Below are positions 43,171 through 52,187 of a stretch of DNA of 64,000 bases, in pieces. The DNA comes from Bacillota bacterium (GTDB taxonomy: Bacteria > Bacillota > Desulfotomaculia > Desulfotomaculales > Pelotomaculaceae), in assembly GCA_029555205.1 (NCBI GenBank), contig JAKPTB010000003.1, positions 48,996 through 112,995 on the forward strand, read 5' to 3'. The translations under genes were made by a program, and so were the position numbers. Positions within the stretch are counted from its first letter, which is position 1. Every line of letters begins with the position of its first letter. The notes beneath the pieces were generated by a model that worked only from the letters and a program-made list of their open reading frames with translations, was not told the origin of the DNA and did not search any database.

Positions 43171-44514
43171 TTAACTCCCTGCACTGGTAAACCATGCGGC
43201 TTTCGGCGAACCCTCCAGCAAGACATCCACCAGTTGGTCCGGTCCCGCCACCGCCACAACCGGAACATTCAAGCGCCGGCTCAGTTCCGGCAGGCTGATC
43301 CCGTCCAAAAAAACAGGCTCATCTTTCTTTAACGAAACTGCCGGGAGCACCAGCAAATCCCCGGTTTCAGAGGACAGAACCTGGGAAAGCAGGTCTGTTC
43401 CCGTAATCAAACCGGCAACCGTAGTAGTCTCCCCGAAAAAACTGTTCCTGACAACCTTCAGGATTGCCTGCAGGCCTTCCACCCGGTTCAGGGCAGCTAC
43501 CATTGGCTTAAGTAACTGTTCCCCCAGCACACCGGTGACCAGGCTTATATTTTTCTCAATCCGCTTCCGGAACAGGCGGACCCTGGCTTTTTCCCATTCC
43601 TCCAGAAAAAGGCGGGTTAAACCCACTCCGTTTTCCAGCTGGGGAAAGCCGGCGTAGCGTTCCACCGGAGGTATTTCCTCACCGGACAGCAGGTAAAACT
43701 CATCGGAGGCAAAAACAAAGGGGTTTCCCATTGTGCTCATGAATTCCTCCTGCCTGGCCTGGAGCCAGCGGAGCAGCCTGCGGGCTTCCGCCCGGGTATA
43801 ACCCCGCAGTGGATAGCAGCTTTGCCTGAACCTGGTTAAACCCACCGGTACCACTGCCAGGGAACGGACCTCCGGCCAGAGGCCTGACAGGTCCTCGACT
43901 GTTCTTGCCAGTTCCCTGCCATCGTTGATTCCGGGGCAGGCCACCACCTGTGTATGCATTTCTATACCCGCTGCCGCCAGTTCCTGCAGCTGTTCCATAA
44001 TCAAACCGGCCTTTTTGTTGCCCAGCATGTGCCTGCGCAGTTCCGGGTTGGTGCTGTGGACAGATATGTAAAGGGGACTTAAACGCATGGAGACGATTCT
44101 TTGCATTTCCTTTCGGGTAATGTTGGTAAGGGTGATGAAATTACCACTCCAGAAAGATAAACGGTAATCGTCGTCCTTTACGTAAAGTGTCTTGCGCAGA
44201 TCCGGCGGCATCTGGTCGACAAAGCAAAAGATACAGTGATTGGAGCAGCGGATGGTGCGCCCGAAGCCGTCTCCTTCGAATTCGAGGCCCAGGTCCTGAT
44301 CGTAATCCTTTTCCAGCTCCAAAACCCATTCTTCACCGTCAGCTTTTTGCAAATCCAAAGTAACATTCTCATCGGCTTCCAAAAAGCGATAGTCAATTAA
44401 ATCACGAACAGGCATGCCATTAACGGCAATGAGCCGGTCCCCCTGCCCGATTCCTATTTCTTCAGCTATACTTCCCGGCTTCACCAGGGCTACAGTCAGT
44501 CCCCCGGACTTCAT
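43171..44514 (-). CDS. DUF512 protein: PDZ plus radical-SAM-like Fe-S domain
   Basis: About 447 residues. N-terminal PDZ-like domain (V-K-P-G-S-I-A-E-E-I-G-I-G-Q-G-D-R-L-I-A-V-N-G), then C-S-N-H-C-I-F-C-F-V near 90-99, a CxxxCxxC radical SAM cluster motif, with N-F-I-T-L-T-N-I following, and a C-terminal DUF512 domain. Conserved next to der in Peptococcaceae and other clostridia, function unknown. Start ATG 44514 is 8 bases from GGAGGGG; GTG 44523 sits on the site. Confidence 0.88.
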   Translation of the reverse strand: MKSGGLTVALVKPGSIAEEIGIGQGDRLIAVNGMPVRDLIDYRFLEADENVTLDLQKADGEEWVLELEKDYDQDLGLEFEGDGFGRTIRCSNHCIFCFVDQMPPDLRKTLYVKDDDYRLSFWSGNFITLTNITRKEMQRIVSMRLSPLYISVHSTNPELRRHMLGNKKAGLIMEQLQELAAAGIEMHTQVVACPGINDGRELARTVEDLSGLWPEVRSLAVVPVGLTRFRQSCYPLRGYTRAEARRLLRWLQARQEEFMSTMGNPFVFASDEFYLLSGEEIPPVERYAGFPQLENGVGLTRLFLEEWEKARVRLFRKRIEKNISLVTGVLGEQLLKPMVAALNRVEGLQAILKVVRNSFFGETTTVAGLITGTDLLSQVLSSETGDLLVLPAVSLKKDEPVFLDGISLPELSRRLNVPVVAVAGPDQLVDVLLEGSPKAAWFTSAGS

Positions 44515-44550
44515 CTGGGGCACCCCCCCCTCCTACTCTCAAACCATTAT

Positions 44551-45030
44551 CTATAATTTAGATTCGGCAGTCAAGGAAGATTTACCAGACCTGCTTTGCA
44601 CATCTACAGTCAACTGCGATAATCTGCCGTAATGTTTTCTTAGCCCGGTGAAAATCAAATAGCGGCCCAGGGGCGCCAGTAAATGAAAACGGTGGAAGAA
44701 AAGACCGGCCAGAAGATAAAAATTATCCCCGGCCCCGCTGTCAACTAAACTCAGCTCATTTTCCCCAATTCCGTACATACCCAGAAAACTGTCCACCAGA
44801 CGGTAGACCATTCCCCTCTCGCCTTTTACGGACAAAGCGTAAACATCATTACCCCGGGCATCCTTCCCCAGGGAAAGTACCTTGCCGGGATCATTTTTTT
44901 TGATCTTCAAAAACGTCTGGCTCCAAAAATTTTTGTCCGGTTTCTCCCCCGCCATCAGGCGTCCCGTGTGAATCGCCCCCGCCAGAGCGGCCAGCGGATA
45001 AATGCTTTGGCTGAAATACAGGATTTTCAC
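44551..45030 (-). CDS. DUF3189 protein (second copy)
   Basis: 159 residues; beginning K-I-L-Y-F-S-Q-S and containing G-K-D-A-R-G-N-D-V-Y-A-L, parallel to the first copy. GTG start at 45030 with GGTGGGGGG. Its first 140 bases overlap the end of the first copy in another frame. Uncharacterised family, found in endospore formers. Confidence 0.8.
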   Translation of the reverse strand: MKILYFSQSIYPLAALAGAIHTGRLMAGEKPDKNFWSQTFLKIKKNDPGKVLSLGKDARGNDVYALSVKGERGMVYRLVDSFLGMYGIGENELSLVDSGAGDNFYLLAGLFFHRFHLLAPLGRYLIFTGLRKHYGRLSQLTVDVQSRSGKSSLTAESKL

Positions 45031-45490
45031 CGTAACCCCCCACCTTGCTCTTTACCCTTTGCACCAGTTTAACCATCTGGAAATAGGCAGCCTGAGTACC
45101 CATGCTTACTATGGGCCGTCCGACCCTGACAACTCCCCAGCGGCGGGAGAGAAAACCACCAAGTTTCATAGTCAGGTTTACCTCGCCCATGACGTTGACC
45201 AGATAATAATCATCTGCACTTATGCCGAAAATTCCTGCCAGGCCGGTGAAGATGTTCTCCAGAACCTCCGGGCGGCTGCGCCTGGCGGTTAGATAGACCT
45301 CGTGGCCGGCTTGATCTTTCCCCATAAAGAAAAAATGACCGTGTTCGTCGGCTTCCTGGCGGTCATAAAGGGGTACCGCACAGATTTCTTCCCGGGTGGG
45401 AACCCGGTTTTCCGGTAAAAGGCCCAGGTGAATTGCAGCGGCGGTCACTGAGGAATGAGCGCCGCCGTAACAGTGATAGATTATTTTCAT
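44891..45490 (-). CDS. DUF3189 protein (first copy, with odd C-terminal tail)
   Basis: 199 residues: M-K-I-I-Y-H-C-Y-G-G-A-H-S-S-V-T-A-A-A-I-H-L-G near 1-23 is a good DUF3189 N terminus; G-K-D-Q-A-G-H-E-V-Y near 57. The conserved part ends near V-Q-R-V-K-S-K at about 152; the remaining ~47 residues (G-G-Y-G-E-N-P... S-G-G-G-D-S-H-G-T-P-D-G-G-G) are read out of frame through the next gene, so they look like a run-on after loss of the original stop. ATG overlaps the preceding stop as ATGA. Confidence 0.82.
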   Translation of the reverse strand: MKIIYHCYGGAHSSVTAAAIHLGLLPENRVPTREEICAVPLYDRQEADEHGHFFFMGKDQAGHEVYLTARRSRPEVLENIFTGLAGIFGISADDYYLVNVMGEVNLTMKLGGFLSRRWGVVRVGRPIVSMGTQAAYFQMVKLVQRVKSKVGGYGENPVFQPKHLSAGRSGGGDSHGTPDGGGETGQKFLEPDVFEDQKK

Positions 45491-45678
45491 TCATGCTTCA
45501 CCAGGATGTAAGTCCCGCTTTCCAGTTCGTGGACCGTTGCATCCAGGATCCTGGATAGATTGACGGAAATAGAAACCAGTTCGTCCTCATTGCGGGCAAA
45601 AAAAATGGGGGCGCCCCCGCTCACCTTATCCTTATTAACGGTGACAACTGCCAGGATTGACTCTGTATTATGATTCAT
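45487..45678 (-). CDS. Capping complex subunit for YIEGIA
   Basis: 63 residues from ATG 45678 (AAAGGATGGG), 20 bases after the YIEGIA stop. Contains I-L-A-V-V-T-V-N-K-D-K-V-S-G-G-A-P-I-F-F-A and a final S-G-T-Y-I-L-V-K-H-E. I recognise it as the small protein that accompanies YIEGIA. No known biochemical role. Confidence 0.8.
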   Translation of the reverse strand: MNHNTESILAVVTVNKDKVSGGAPIFFARNEDELVSISVNLSRILDATVHELESGTYILVKHE

Positions 45679-45697
45679 TTTTAAAACCCATCCTTTT

Positions 45698-46624
45698 TTA
45701 GCTTGCTTTCTTCCTGGCTTTTTTAACAACAGAGCCCGCCGTCAGCGGCTTGCTCCTGGCGCTTTCCAGCACCGGGGTAAGCTTGACAGCTGCGATTAGT
45801 TGCTCCAGATCCTTTTCCACCGGTAAAATATAAAGTCCCACTTCACCTGTATCGGGGTTTTTCCTGGCCATGGGCGTAAATTCAGGAATATCCACATCCT
45901 TTTTAGTACCCAGGATCACAGCTGCGGTAAAGGCAATGGCATTGCGCTGGCCGATATCGTGGATAGTAGCCCTGGCATTGCCGTCCCGGGGTATGATCTT
46001 GACGGCCAGCCCGTCTTCCATAATTTTCGCCCGCATAGAGGCCAGGCCCACGTTCATGATGCCGATTTCGTCCACCATGAGAGTGGGGCCTTTAAATGAT
46101 ATTTTGGCCGGGACTACATCACAGATATTGCCAATCACCTCACCGGACATAAAATAGCGGCTGATGATCAGGGCAACTAAAGCTGTAACAACAGCTGCAA
46201 AGGTCCCTCCGAACTGGGCGGCCAGGCTGGTGACAAAGGCAGTACCCATTACCAGGTAGTTTCTGGCCTCAAATGTCCGGGCAATCCCTTCAATATAATC
46301 AAGGCCTCTTTTAACCAGCTCCGTACTCTCCAGGCTTTCCAGGGTCCTGCGCTCCATGCTCCTGATTTCCCGGAACTGCTGCGCAGCCAGGGCCAGAAAG
46401 GTTACGGCGGTATAATCCGGTTTCAAGATGGCGGGTACCGCCACGGCCCCCAGCGCGGAAGATATAAAACCCAGGGACATATGCGCCAGGTAGCCGTGCG
46501 GGTAACCCGGGTACTGTCTGTAATCGATGCGCAGGAGCAAAGCCCGGGAGATGGTGCCGGCCAGGACGCCGGCCAGGGTGACCGCCAGGTATTCAGGCAG
46601 ATTTGTCCAGCCAAGAGCATTCAT
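45698..46624 (-). CDS. YIEGIA family membrane protein
   Basis: 308 residues with the name-giving Y-I-E-G-I-A near 112-117, N-terminal and central hydrophobic segments (near 10-28, 48-68, 123-160) and a soluble C-terminal part with A-T-I-H-D-I-G-Q-R-N-A-I. Restricted, to my knowledge, to spore-forming Firmicutes. ATG overlaps the spoIIP stop by one base (TGATG), so the two are translationally coupled. Likely sporulation membrane function, not shown. Confidence 0.88.
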   Translation of the reverse strand: MNALGWTNLPEYLAVTLAGVLAGTISRALLLRIDYRQYPGYPHGYLAHMSLGFISSALGAVAVPAILKPDYTAVTFLALAAQQFREIRSMERRTLESLESTELVKRGLDYIEGIARTFEARNYLVMGTAFVTSLAAQFGGTFAAVVTALVALIISRYFMSGEVIGNICDVVPAKISFKGPTLMVDEIGIMNVGLASMRAKIMEDGLAVKIIPRDGNARATIHDIGQRNAIAFTAAVILGTKKDVDIPEFTPMARKNPDTGEVGLYILPVEKDLEQLIAAVKLTPVLESARSKPLTAGSVVKKARKKAS

Positions 46625-47940
46625 CAGTCTTTGGTTAAATCATCCTTTTCATCTCTAAGTATTGCATTGGCATCGGGATTGTTTACCTCCGGCCCTTTCC
46701 CCGCTGGCCTGTCACCCTGCTTCCTGAAAATTTTACGCAGAACCTGACCCGGTCCCATAAAACTGGCGAATTCACTTCCAAAACCGGACAGCCTTCTCTT
46801 AAAATTCTCCCAGTTGCCGGAGCTGACCAGGAGAAAGCCTAAGCCGCCGATAATGGTAACTCCCAGAATCCAGCCCAGAGCCTTCCAGGAACCCCCTCCC
46901 GCTGCACGTCCCGCCCCGGGCGCCTCAGGAGCAGAGGGAGCACCGGTGAGGCCCAGAACAGTGGGCAATGCTTCAGTAAACATTGCTACACCCTGGGCAG
47001 CTTCTTCCTTTGTATTGGTATGGGTGCCGGCCTCGATCAAAAGGGCCGTAGGCATCAGATCCTGGTTGTAATCCCCTTTACCCACAAAGATCTCCTTCAC
47101 CACATTGCCGTGGAGGTTGTTTGCCGCCGTCATCATCCGCCTGGCAAAATCCATGTTGGCACTCATGCCGGGGTTTTCCCTGCCTACAACCAGACGCAGC
47201 CTGGCCACTTTTTGGCCGTCGATGGTAGCCCGGTAATAATTGGGGTCCGGCACGCCGTCCCTGTGAATATCAAATATCGCTGCGGGTTTGCTCTGCAGCA
47301 AATTGGCGGCCGTCCGGCGGGAACGGGTGTAGGCATTATTATCGTGGGGGTCGTGAGGGGTTTCATCATAGTTAACCTGGATCCCTTTGCCTTTGAGCCT
47401 GTCCACCATGGTTTTACCCACCTGGTAGATCCCGCCCTTGAAGGGTATGGATTCTTTACCGTCACTGGGCACATAGGATTCGTCCGTATGGGTGTGATAT
47501 ACGGCCAGGTTGCCTTTTCCCTGCTGGGCCAACTCACTGGTAGAGACAGGCACGTTTTGCCCCGCGTAAAACTCTTGATAGGCCACAATCTGGGGATCCA
47601 TGCCCACAAATTTCGCTTCCGCCCGGTCTCCCTCAACCTTTTCAATCCGGTAGATGCGCCCTTCGGAAGTGTAAAGCTCATCTCCCGCAAAAACGGTACG
47701 GGCCATCATGCTCAGCATGTCCCCCTGCTCGTCTACAATTGTGGCAAACCTTCCCACCAGATGATCGGAGGAGCCGTCTTCAAATAACTCTGCCGCAACC
47801 GGCGCCGGGTGCTGACCGGAATAAGACCGGAAGGCAATTAAAAGGGCAACACCAGCCAGCACTACCAGCACACCTGTTAAAAACCTGAATTTATTCCTGA
47901 ACCTATTCCTGCTCACCAAGCTCACCCGCCTTTTTTTCAT
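46624..47940 (-). CDS. spoIIP: Stage II sporulation protein P (SpoIIP)
   Basis: Peptidoglycan amidase/endopeptidase that with SpoIID and SpoIIM drives forespore engulfment. About 438 residues from ATG 47940; the exact start is uncertain (GTG 47916 or 47925 also possible). One N-terminal membrane helix (V-L-V-V-L-A-G-V-A-L-L), the catalytic zinc motif Y-H-T-H-T-D-E-S-Y, F-D-I-H-R-D-G-V-P and L-I-E-A-G-T-H-T-N in order. Unusual: an extra hydrophobic helix near the C terminus (W-I-L-G-V-T-I-I-G-G-L-G-F-L-L) and a charged tail. Overlaps the DUF1614 gene by about 38 bases. Confidence 0.92.
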   Translation of the reverse strand: MKKRRVSLVSRNRFRNKFRFLTGVLVVLAGVALLIAFRSYSGQHPAPVAAELFEDGSSDHLVGRFATIVDEQGDMLSMMARTVFAGDELYTSEGRIYRIEKVEGDRAEAKFVGMDPQIVAYQEFYAGQNVPVSTSELAQQGKGNLAVYHTHTDESYVPSDGKESIPFKGGIYQVGKTMVDRLKGKGIQVNYDETPHDPHDNNAYTRSRRTAANLLQSKPAAIFDIHRDGVPDPNYYRATIDGQKVARLRLVVGRENPGMSANMDFARRMMTAANNLHGNVVKEIFVGKGDYNQDLMPTALLIEAGTHTNTKEEAAQGVAMFTEALPTVLGLTGAPSAPEAPGAGRAAGGGSWKALGWILGVTIIGGLGFLLVSSGNWENFKRRLSGFGSEFASFMGPGQVLRKIFRKQGDRPAGKGPEVNNPDANAILRDEKDDLTKD

Positions 47941-48691
47941 CGACCTTGATTCTGTCCCGGCCGGCACGCCCTTCGCCCTGCCCGCCGGGCTCATTCAGTT
48001 CCGGTTTTTTAAGGGCTTTGAGCAGCTCCGGAGGGCGCTCTTCTGCCCTGGGGCCGCCCGCAAGACGCTCCAGGGATTCGCCTATCAGCTCAGCCAGCAG
48101 AATTGCTATAATCCCTGCCAGAACAATGGTATCAAAGGCGCCGGCTCCGCCGACGGCTACGGCATAGTTTTGCGGGGCCCCCTGGTTCAGCAGCCAGACA
48201 TAGTGAAAAACATCCACCAGCAGCACGCCCAGGGTTGCCGCTATAAAAGCCGCTCTCCTTGACCTCCCGATCAGATAGGCGACAATCCCGCCCACCAGGG
48301 GGTAGAGGTAAATGGCATCAATAAAGGCGTAACGCCCCGCCGGTTCCATGGTGGTCCCGCTGTTGACCAGGGAGCCTACCACGTAAACCACAACGGCCGT
48401 GACCACAGCACCCGCCAGGGCCCTGGTCCACTCTTTGGCGGTGCCCGCCCCTTTCAGAAGATAAATTGCCAGGCCAACGGGTACCAGCGCACCTCCCACG
48501 TTTACCGAGGTTGTAAAGGGGAGAAAGGGGAGGGGAATGTTGATAAAACTGCCAAGAATTATGGCTGCGATAACAACCAGCGCCCCCCTGTCAGACAGCC
48601 TCATCCGGTCCAGGGCGCGCTGGGCCAGTCCCAGGTAAATGAGAATTGAAGCAATGATCAGGATAATGATTCCGACGGGAAACCGTTCCAA
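47903..48691 (-). CDS. DUF1614 membrane protein
   Basis: About 262 residues from TTG 48691, 9 bases after AGGAGG. Roughly eight membrane helices (I-I-I-L-I-I-A-S-I-L-I-Y; A-L-V-V-I-A-A-I-I-L-G; and so on), then a charged cytosolic tail rich in E, K, G. Conserved glycine motifs V-N-V-G-G-A-L-V-P and G-G-A-G-A-F-D-T-I-V-L-A-G fit DUF1614. Function unknown; constant neighbourhood with spoIIP/YIEGIA suggests the same membrane process. Confidence 0.85.
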   Translation of the reverse strand: MERFPVGIIILIIASILIYLGLAQRALDRMRLSDRGALVVIAAIILGSFINIPLPFLPFTTSVNVGGALVPVGLAIYLLKGAGTAKEWTRALAGAVVTAVVVYVVGSLVNSGTTMEPAGRYAFIDAIYLYPLVGGIVAYLIGRSRRAAFIAATLGVLLVDVFHYVWLLNQGAPQNYAVAVGGAGAFDTIVLAGIIAILLAELIGESLERLAGGPRAEERPPELLKALKKPELNEPGGQGEGRAGRDRIKVDEKKAGELGEQE

Positions 48692-48754
48692 GTGTCTCAG
48701 CCTCCTTGTGTCAACAAATATCAAAATTAGACTGCCACACCAGGATTAAAAATA

Positions 48755-48792
48755 TGCAAAAAAAAAGCGGTTATCAACCGCATTCTTTTTTT
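48755..48792 (-). terminator. Terminator of ispH-rpsA
   Basis: Minus strand GCGGTT-GAT-AACCGC followed by a run of T. A/T tracts on both sides allow use in either direction. Confidence 0.9.
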
Positions 48793-48800
48793 AGATCAAA

Positions 48801-50840
48801 TTAATCATTATCTTTTTTATCGAAGAGGTCGCCCACCATATCGCCAATGGTGACCACGTCGCTGTTTTCCTGAGGCTTGTTGTGACTGTAATCCTGAAAC
48901 TCCCGGGTTTGTTTTTCTCTGGCAACCTCCCGGATGGAGAGCCGGATCCGCTTCTCAGCGGGGTCTACACTCAAAACCTTGACGTTGACCTCTTCACCTT
49001 CGGTAACAACTTCATCCGGCTTGGCCACATGCCGTTCCGCCAGGTGGGAGATATGAACCAATCCCTCCACGCCGGGCTCAAGCTGGACAAAGGCACCGAA
49101 AGGAGCCAGACGGACCACTTTGGCTTGAACGATGCTGCCGACGGGGTATTTCTCTGCCACTGTGTCCCACGGGTTGGGCAGCACCTGTTTTAATCCCAGG
49201 GATATCTTTTCATTTTCCCGGTCTATCTTTAAGACCATAACCTCAATTTCATCGCCCACGTTAACCACTTCCGAGGGGTGGTTAATCCGGTGCCAGGACA
49301 TCTCTGAAATATGCAGCAGGCCATCAACGCCCCCGATATCCACAAAAGCTCCAAATTGGGTCAGGCGCCGGACAATGCCTTTAACAACCTGGTTCTCCTG
49401 CAAGTTGGCCAGTAATTCTTCGCGCAGCCTGGCATATTCTTCTTCCAGCACAGCCTTGCGGGACAGAATAACTTTCTTGCGGCCGCGGTTCAACTCTATA
49501 ACCCGGGTTGAAATAACCTGTCCGAGGTACTTGGAGAGGTCCTCTACATATCCCCTGTCAACCAGTGAGGCCGGCAGGAAGGCACGCACGCCAACATCTA
49601 CCAGCAGGCCGCCTTTCACAACTTCCCGGACCGTTCCCTGAACAGGTTCCTGGGTGTTTAAAGCTTCCTCCAGCTTGACCCAGGCTTTTTCGGCATCAGC
49701 TTTCTCCTTGGAAAGAATTAGTTTGCCCTCATTGTCCTCTGCTTTCAGCACGTATACTTCTATCTCATCCCCCACCTTGACAACATCCTGGATGGAGGTA
49801 ACTTCACAGCAGGACAGCTCCCTTGCGGGAATAATACCTTCCGACTTCGCGCCGACATCCACCATAACTTCGTCCAGTCCAACGTGCACAACAGTGCCCG
49901 TGACGATTTCTCCATGGCGGACCGCCTTGACTTCTACCGCGTCCTTCATACCTTCTTCGATATTGTTCACTTCTTCATTGTTCACTTCTTCGGAACTGTT
50001 GATTTCTTCAAACTCACTCATTCGTCTCATAACCTCCTCTATAATCCAGTCAGGTGTGGATGCACCCGCCGTTAATCCTGCCACTTTGACTCCCCGGAAC
50101 CAGGCCGGATCCATCTGGCCTGCTTCCTCGATATGGTAGGTCCGTGTTCCTGAGGCGTGGCACAGGCTGGCCAGTTTTCTCGTGTTGGCGCTGTTTTTGC
50201 CTCCTACCACAACCATAACATCGACCTGCCGGGCAAGATCAAGGGCGGCTTTCTGCCGCTCGGCCGTTGCATTGCAAATGGTATTGCAAACCCTGACCTC
50301 CGCACCTGTCTTTCTCAAAATATCTACTACCGCATCGAAATTCTCCTGGGGCTGGGTGGTCTGAGCAACTACCCCGATTGGCCCCGCCGCTGTTAGCTCA
50401 GCTGCCTCTTCCGGATTCTCCGCTACCATCGCCTTCCCGCAAGTCCAGCCGATTATCCCCTGAACTTCGGGGTGTTCCTTATCGCCTACCACCACCACCT
50501 GTATGTTTTCGCGGGACAGCTCACGGGCCAGATCCTGTGCCCTGCGGACATTGGGACAAGTTGCGTCCACAATTTCCAAACCCTTCTCCCGGGCAGTTTC
50601 CAACAAGTCCGGACCAACACCGTGGGATCTGATTACCAGCGTACCTTCTTTAATCTCCCCAAGATCATTTATTTCCTTTAGACCCATTCGTGCCAGGCAG
50701 GAAACCACCTGGGGGTTATGGATCAACGGACCAAGGGAATATATTGGGCCTTCCTTGCTGTCTAAAGTTGCTCTGGCCATGTCGATGGCCCTTTTTACAC
50801 CGAAACAAAACCCGGCTTTTAAGGCCAACCGTACATCCAC
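48801..50840 (-). CDS. ispH: Fused IspH (HMB-PP reductase) and ribosomal protein S1
   Basis: 679 residues. N-terminal 1-280 is the [4Fe-4S] enzyme of the MEP isoprenoid pathway: Cys in A-G-F-C-F-G-V-K-R-A near 12, D-A-T-C-P-N-V near 95, and N-T-I-C-N-A-T near 188. An acidic linker (E-E-I-N-S-S-E-E-V-N-N-E-E) leads to four S1 RNA-binding domains (e.g. V-V-K-G-G-L-L-V-D-V; L-T-Q-F-G-A-F-V-D-I; L-A-P-F-G-A-F-V-Q-L). This fusion is known from clostridia. GTG start, GGTGA site. Confidence 0.97.
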   Translation of the reverse strand: MDVRLALKAGFCFGVKRAIDMARATLDSKEGPIYSLGPLIHNPQVVSCLARMGLKEINDLGEIKEGTLVIRSHGVGPDLLETAREKGLEIVDATCPNVRRAQDLARELSRENIQVVVVGDKEHPEVQGIIGWTCGKAMVAENPEEAAELTAAGPIGVVAQTTQPQENFDAVVDILRKTGAEVRVCNTICNATAERQKAALDLARQVDVMVVVGGKNSANTRKLASLCHASGTRTYHIEEAGQMDPAWFRGVKVAGLTAGASTPDWIIEEVMRRMSEFEEINSSEEVNNEEVNNIEEGMKDAVEVKAVRHGEIVTGTVVHVGLDEVMVDVGAKSEGIIPARELSCCEVTSIQDVVKVGDEIEVYVLKAEDNEGKLILSKEKADAEKAWVKLEEALNTQEPVQGTVREVVKGGLLVDVGVRAFLPASLVDRGYVEDLSKYLGQVISTRVIELNRGRKKVILSRKAVLEEEYARLREELLANLQENQVVKGIVRRLTQFGAFVDIGGVDGLLHISEMSWHRINHPSEVVNVGDEIEVMVLKIDRENEKISLGLKQVLPNPWDTVAEKYPVGSIVQAKVVRLAPFGAFVQLEPGVEGLVHISHLAERHVAKPDEVVTEGEEVNVKVLSVDPAEKRIRLSIREVAREKQTREFQDYSHNKPQENSDVVTIGDMVGDLFDKKDND

Positions 50841-50937
50841 AAAATCACCGCTTTTTGCATCTCATAATAATTCGTTAGAGTCCCTTCGATTTCCTTCCGG
50901 TTATTAATTAATTTAAGGAAAAACCGCGTTTTATCCA

Positions 50938-51507
50938 TCAAAGAAGGGCAGCTATGTGGGACATGGCCAGATCAGCTAAATTCTCCAGGTCTGCTCTGGA
51001 GCCGGATTTTAATGTTCCCACCGGTATGGGCTTGCCCACACGGACTCTGATCTTGCCCCAGAACCCTCTTGTCCCGCTAACTGCAACGGGTAAAATGGGA
51101 GCACACGATTTGAGCGCAAGCATGGCGGCGCCAAGGTGAGGTTTCAGCATTTCGCCGCTGTGGCTCCTGGTACCCTCGGGGAAGATCCCCACCACTTGTC
51201 CCTCTTTCAATAGGTTGAGGGCAGTCCTGATGGCGTTGCGGTCGGTTTTGTCACGATGGACCGGAAAAGCTCCGGAAATGGAAACCACATAGCCCACTAC
51301 TGGAATTTTGAAAAGCTCGGCCTTAGCCATGAAGTAAACCCTGCGCTTGAAAGCACAAATTATAACCACCGGATCCCAGTAACTGATATGATTGGCTACC
51401 ACAACTACACCGCCGCTGGCCGGGATGTTTTCTGTACCCTGAATTTCCCAGCGGCGGACCAGCACCAGAATAATCCGGACCAAAAACTTGAGTATGCTTA
51501 AGATCAT
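50938..51507 (-). CDS. plsC: 1-acyl-sn-glycerol-3-phosphate acyltransferase
   Basis: Second acylation in phosphatidate synthesis. 189 residues: hydrophobic N terminus, N-H-I-S-Y-W-D-P near 39-46 (HX4D motif), V-H-R-D near 83, F-P-E-G-T-R-S near 116, and V-P-V-A-V/I-S-G-T-R in the last third. ATG overlaps the cmk stop by four bases (ATGA). Confidence 0.94.
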   Translation of the reverse strand: MILSILKFLVRIILVLVRRWEIQGTENIPASGGVVVVANHISYWDPVVIICAFKRRVYFMAKAELFKIPVVGYVVSISGAFPVHRDKTDRNAIRTALNLLKEGQVVGIFPEGTRSHSGEMLKPHLGAAMLALKSCAPILPVAVSGTRGFWGKIRVRVGKPIPVGTLKSGSRADLENLADLAMSHIAALL

Positions 51508-52187
51508 AAGCCCTGCCTCCAGGCAGAAACCCGCGCCAGGATCATCTTTACCACCTGTTCTGGCGGAATTGTTGAAGAGTCAATAACTTCCGCATCCAAA
51601 GCCGGCTTGAGCGGAGATGTGTCCCTCTGGGTGTCTATTTTGTCCCTGGTGAGAATTTCCTCTTCTACTTGTCGCTGGTCCACATTAGCACCCTTTTGCA
51701 GCAACTCTTCCCGGCGTCGCCTGGCCCGCTCGCCGGGGGAGGCTGTGAGAAAAATTTTTACCTGGGCATCAGGCAAAACCACCGTTCCTATATCCCGGCC
51801 TTCCATGACCACGCCGCCCCGGCCGGCCATAGACCTCTGCAACTCCACCAGGCGGTTCCTGACCGCAGGTACCCTGGCCACCAGGGAAACGCTCCTGGAT
51901 ATTTCCGGGCTACGGATTTCCCGGGTAACATCTTCACCGTTTAAGAGCACCCTGAGCATGGAGTTCCCGCCTGGAATCAGCTTGATCGACGCAGACGCGG
52001 CAACCCGCTCCACTGCTTCCCAGTCGTTTAAGTCAATTCCTTCGCGAAGCGCCTGCAACGTTACAGCACGGTACATAGCCCCCGTATCAACATATAAAAA
52101 ACCAAGCTCTCTGGCGACCATCAGGGCCACCGTGCTCTTACCGGAACCGGCCGGCCCGTCTATGGCTATGTTGGGGTTCGCAGCCAT
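51504..52187 (-). CDS. cmk: Cytidylate kinase
   Basis: Phosphorylates CMP/dCMP. About 227 residues from ATG 52187, directly after AGGAGGGGTT. P-loop G-P-A-G-S-G-K-S-T near 9-17, D-T-G-A-M-Y-R-A near 35-42, G-R-D-I-G-T-V-V near 130, R-R-R-E-E-L near 155. Coupled to plsC; the order aroA-cmk-plsC-ispH is common in clostridia. The frame is open further upstream, to 52232, without a site. Confidence 0.96.
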   Translation of the reverse strand: MAANPNIAIDGPAGSGKSTVALMVARELGFLYVDTGAMYRAVTLQALREGIDLNDWEAVERVAASASIKLIPGGNSMLRVLLNGEDVTREIRSPEISRSVSLVARVPAVRNRLVELQRSMAGRGGVVMEGRDIGTVVLPDAQVKIFLTASPGERARRRREELLQKGANVDQRQVEEEILTRDKIDTQRDTSPLKPALDAEVIDSSTIPPEQVVKMILARVSAWRQGL

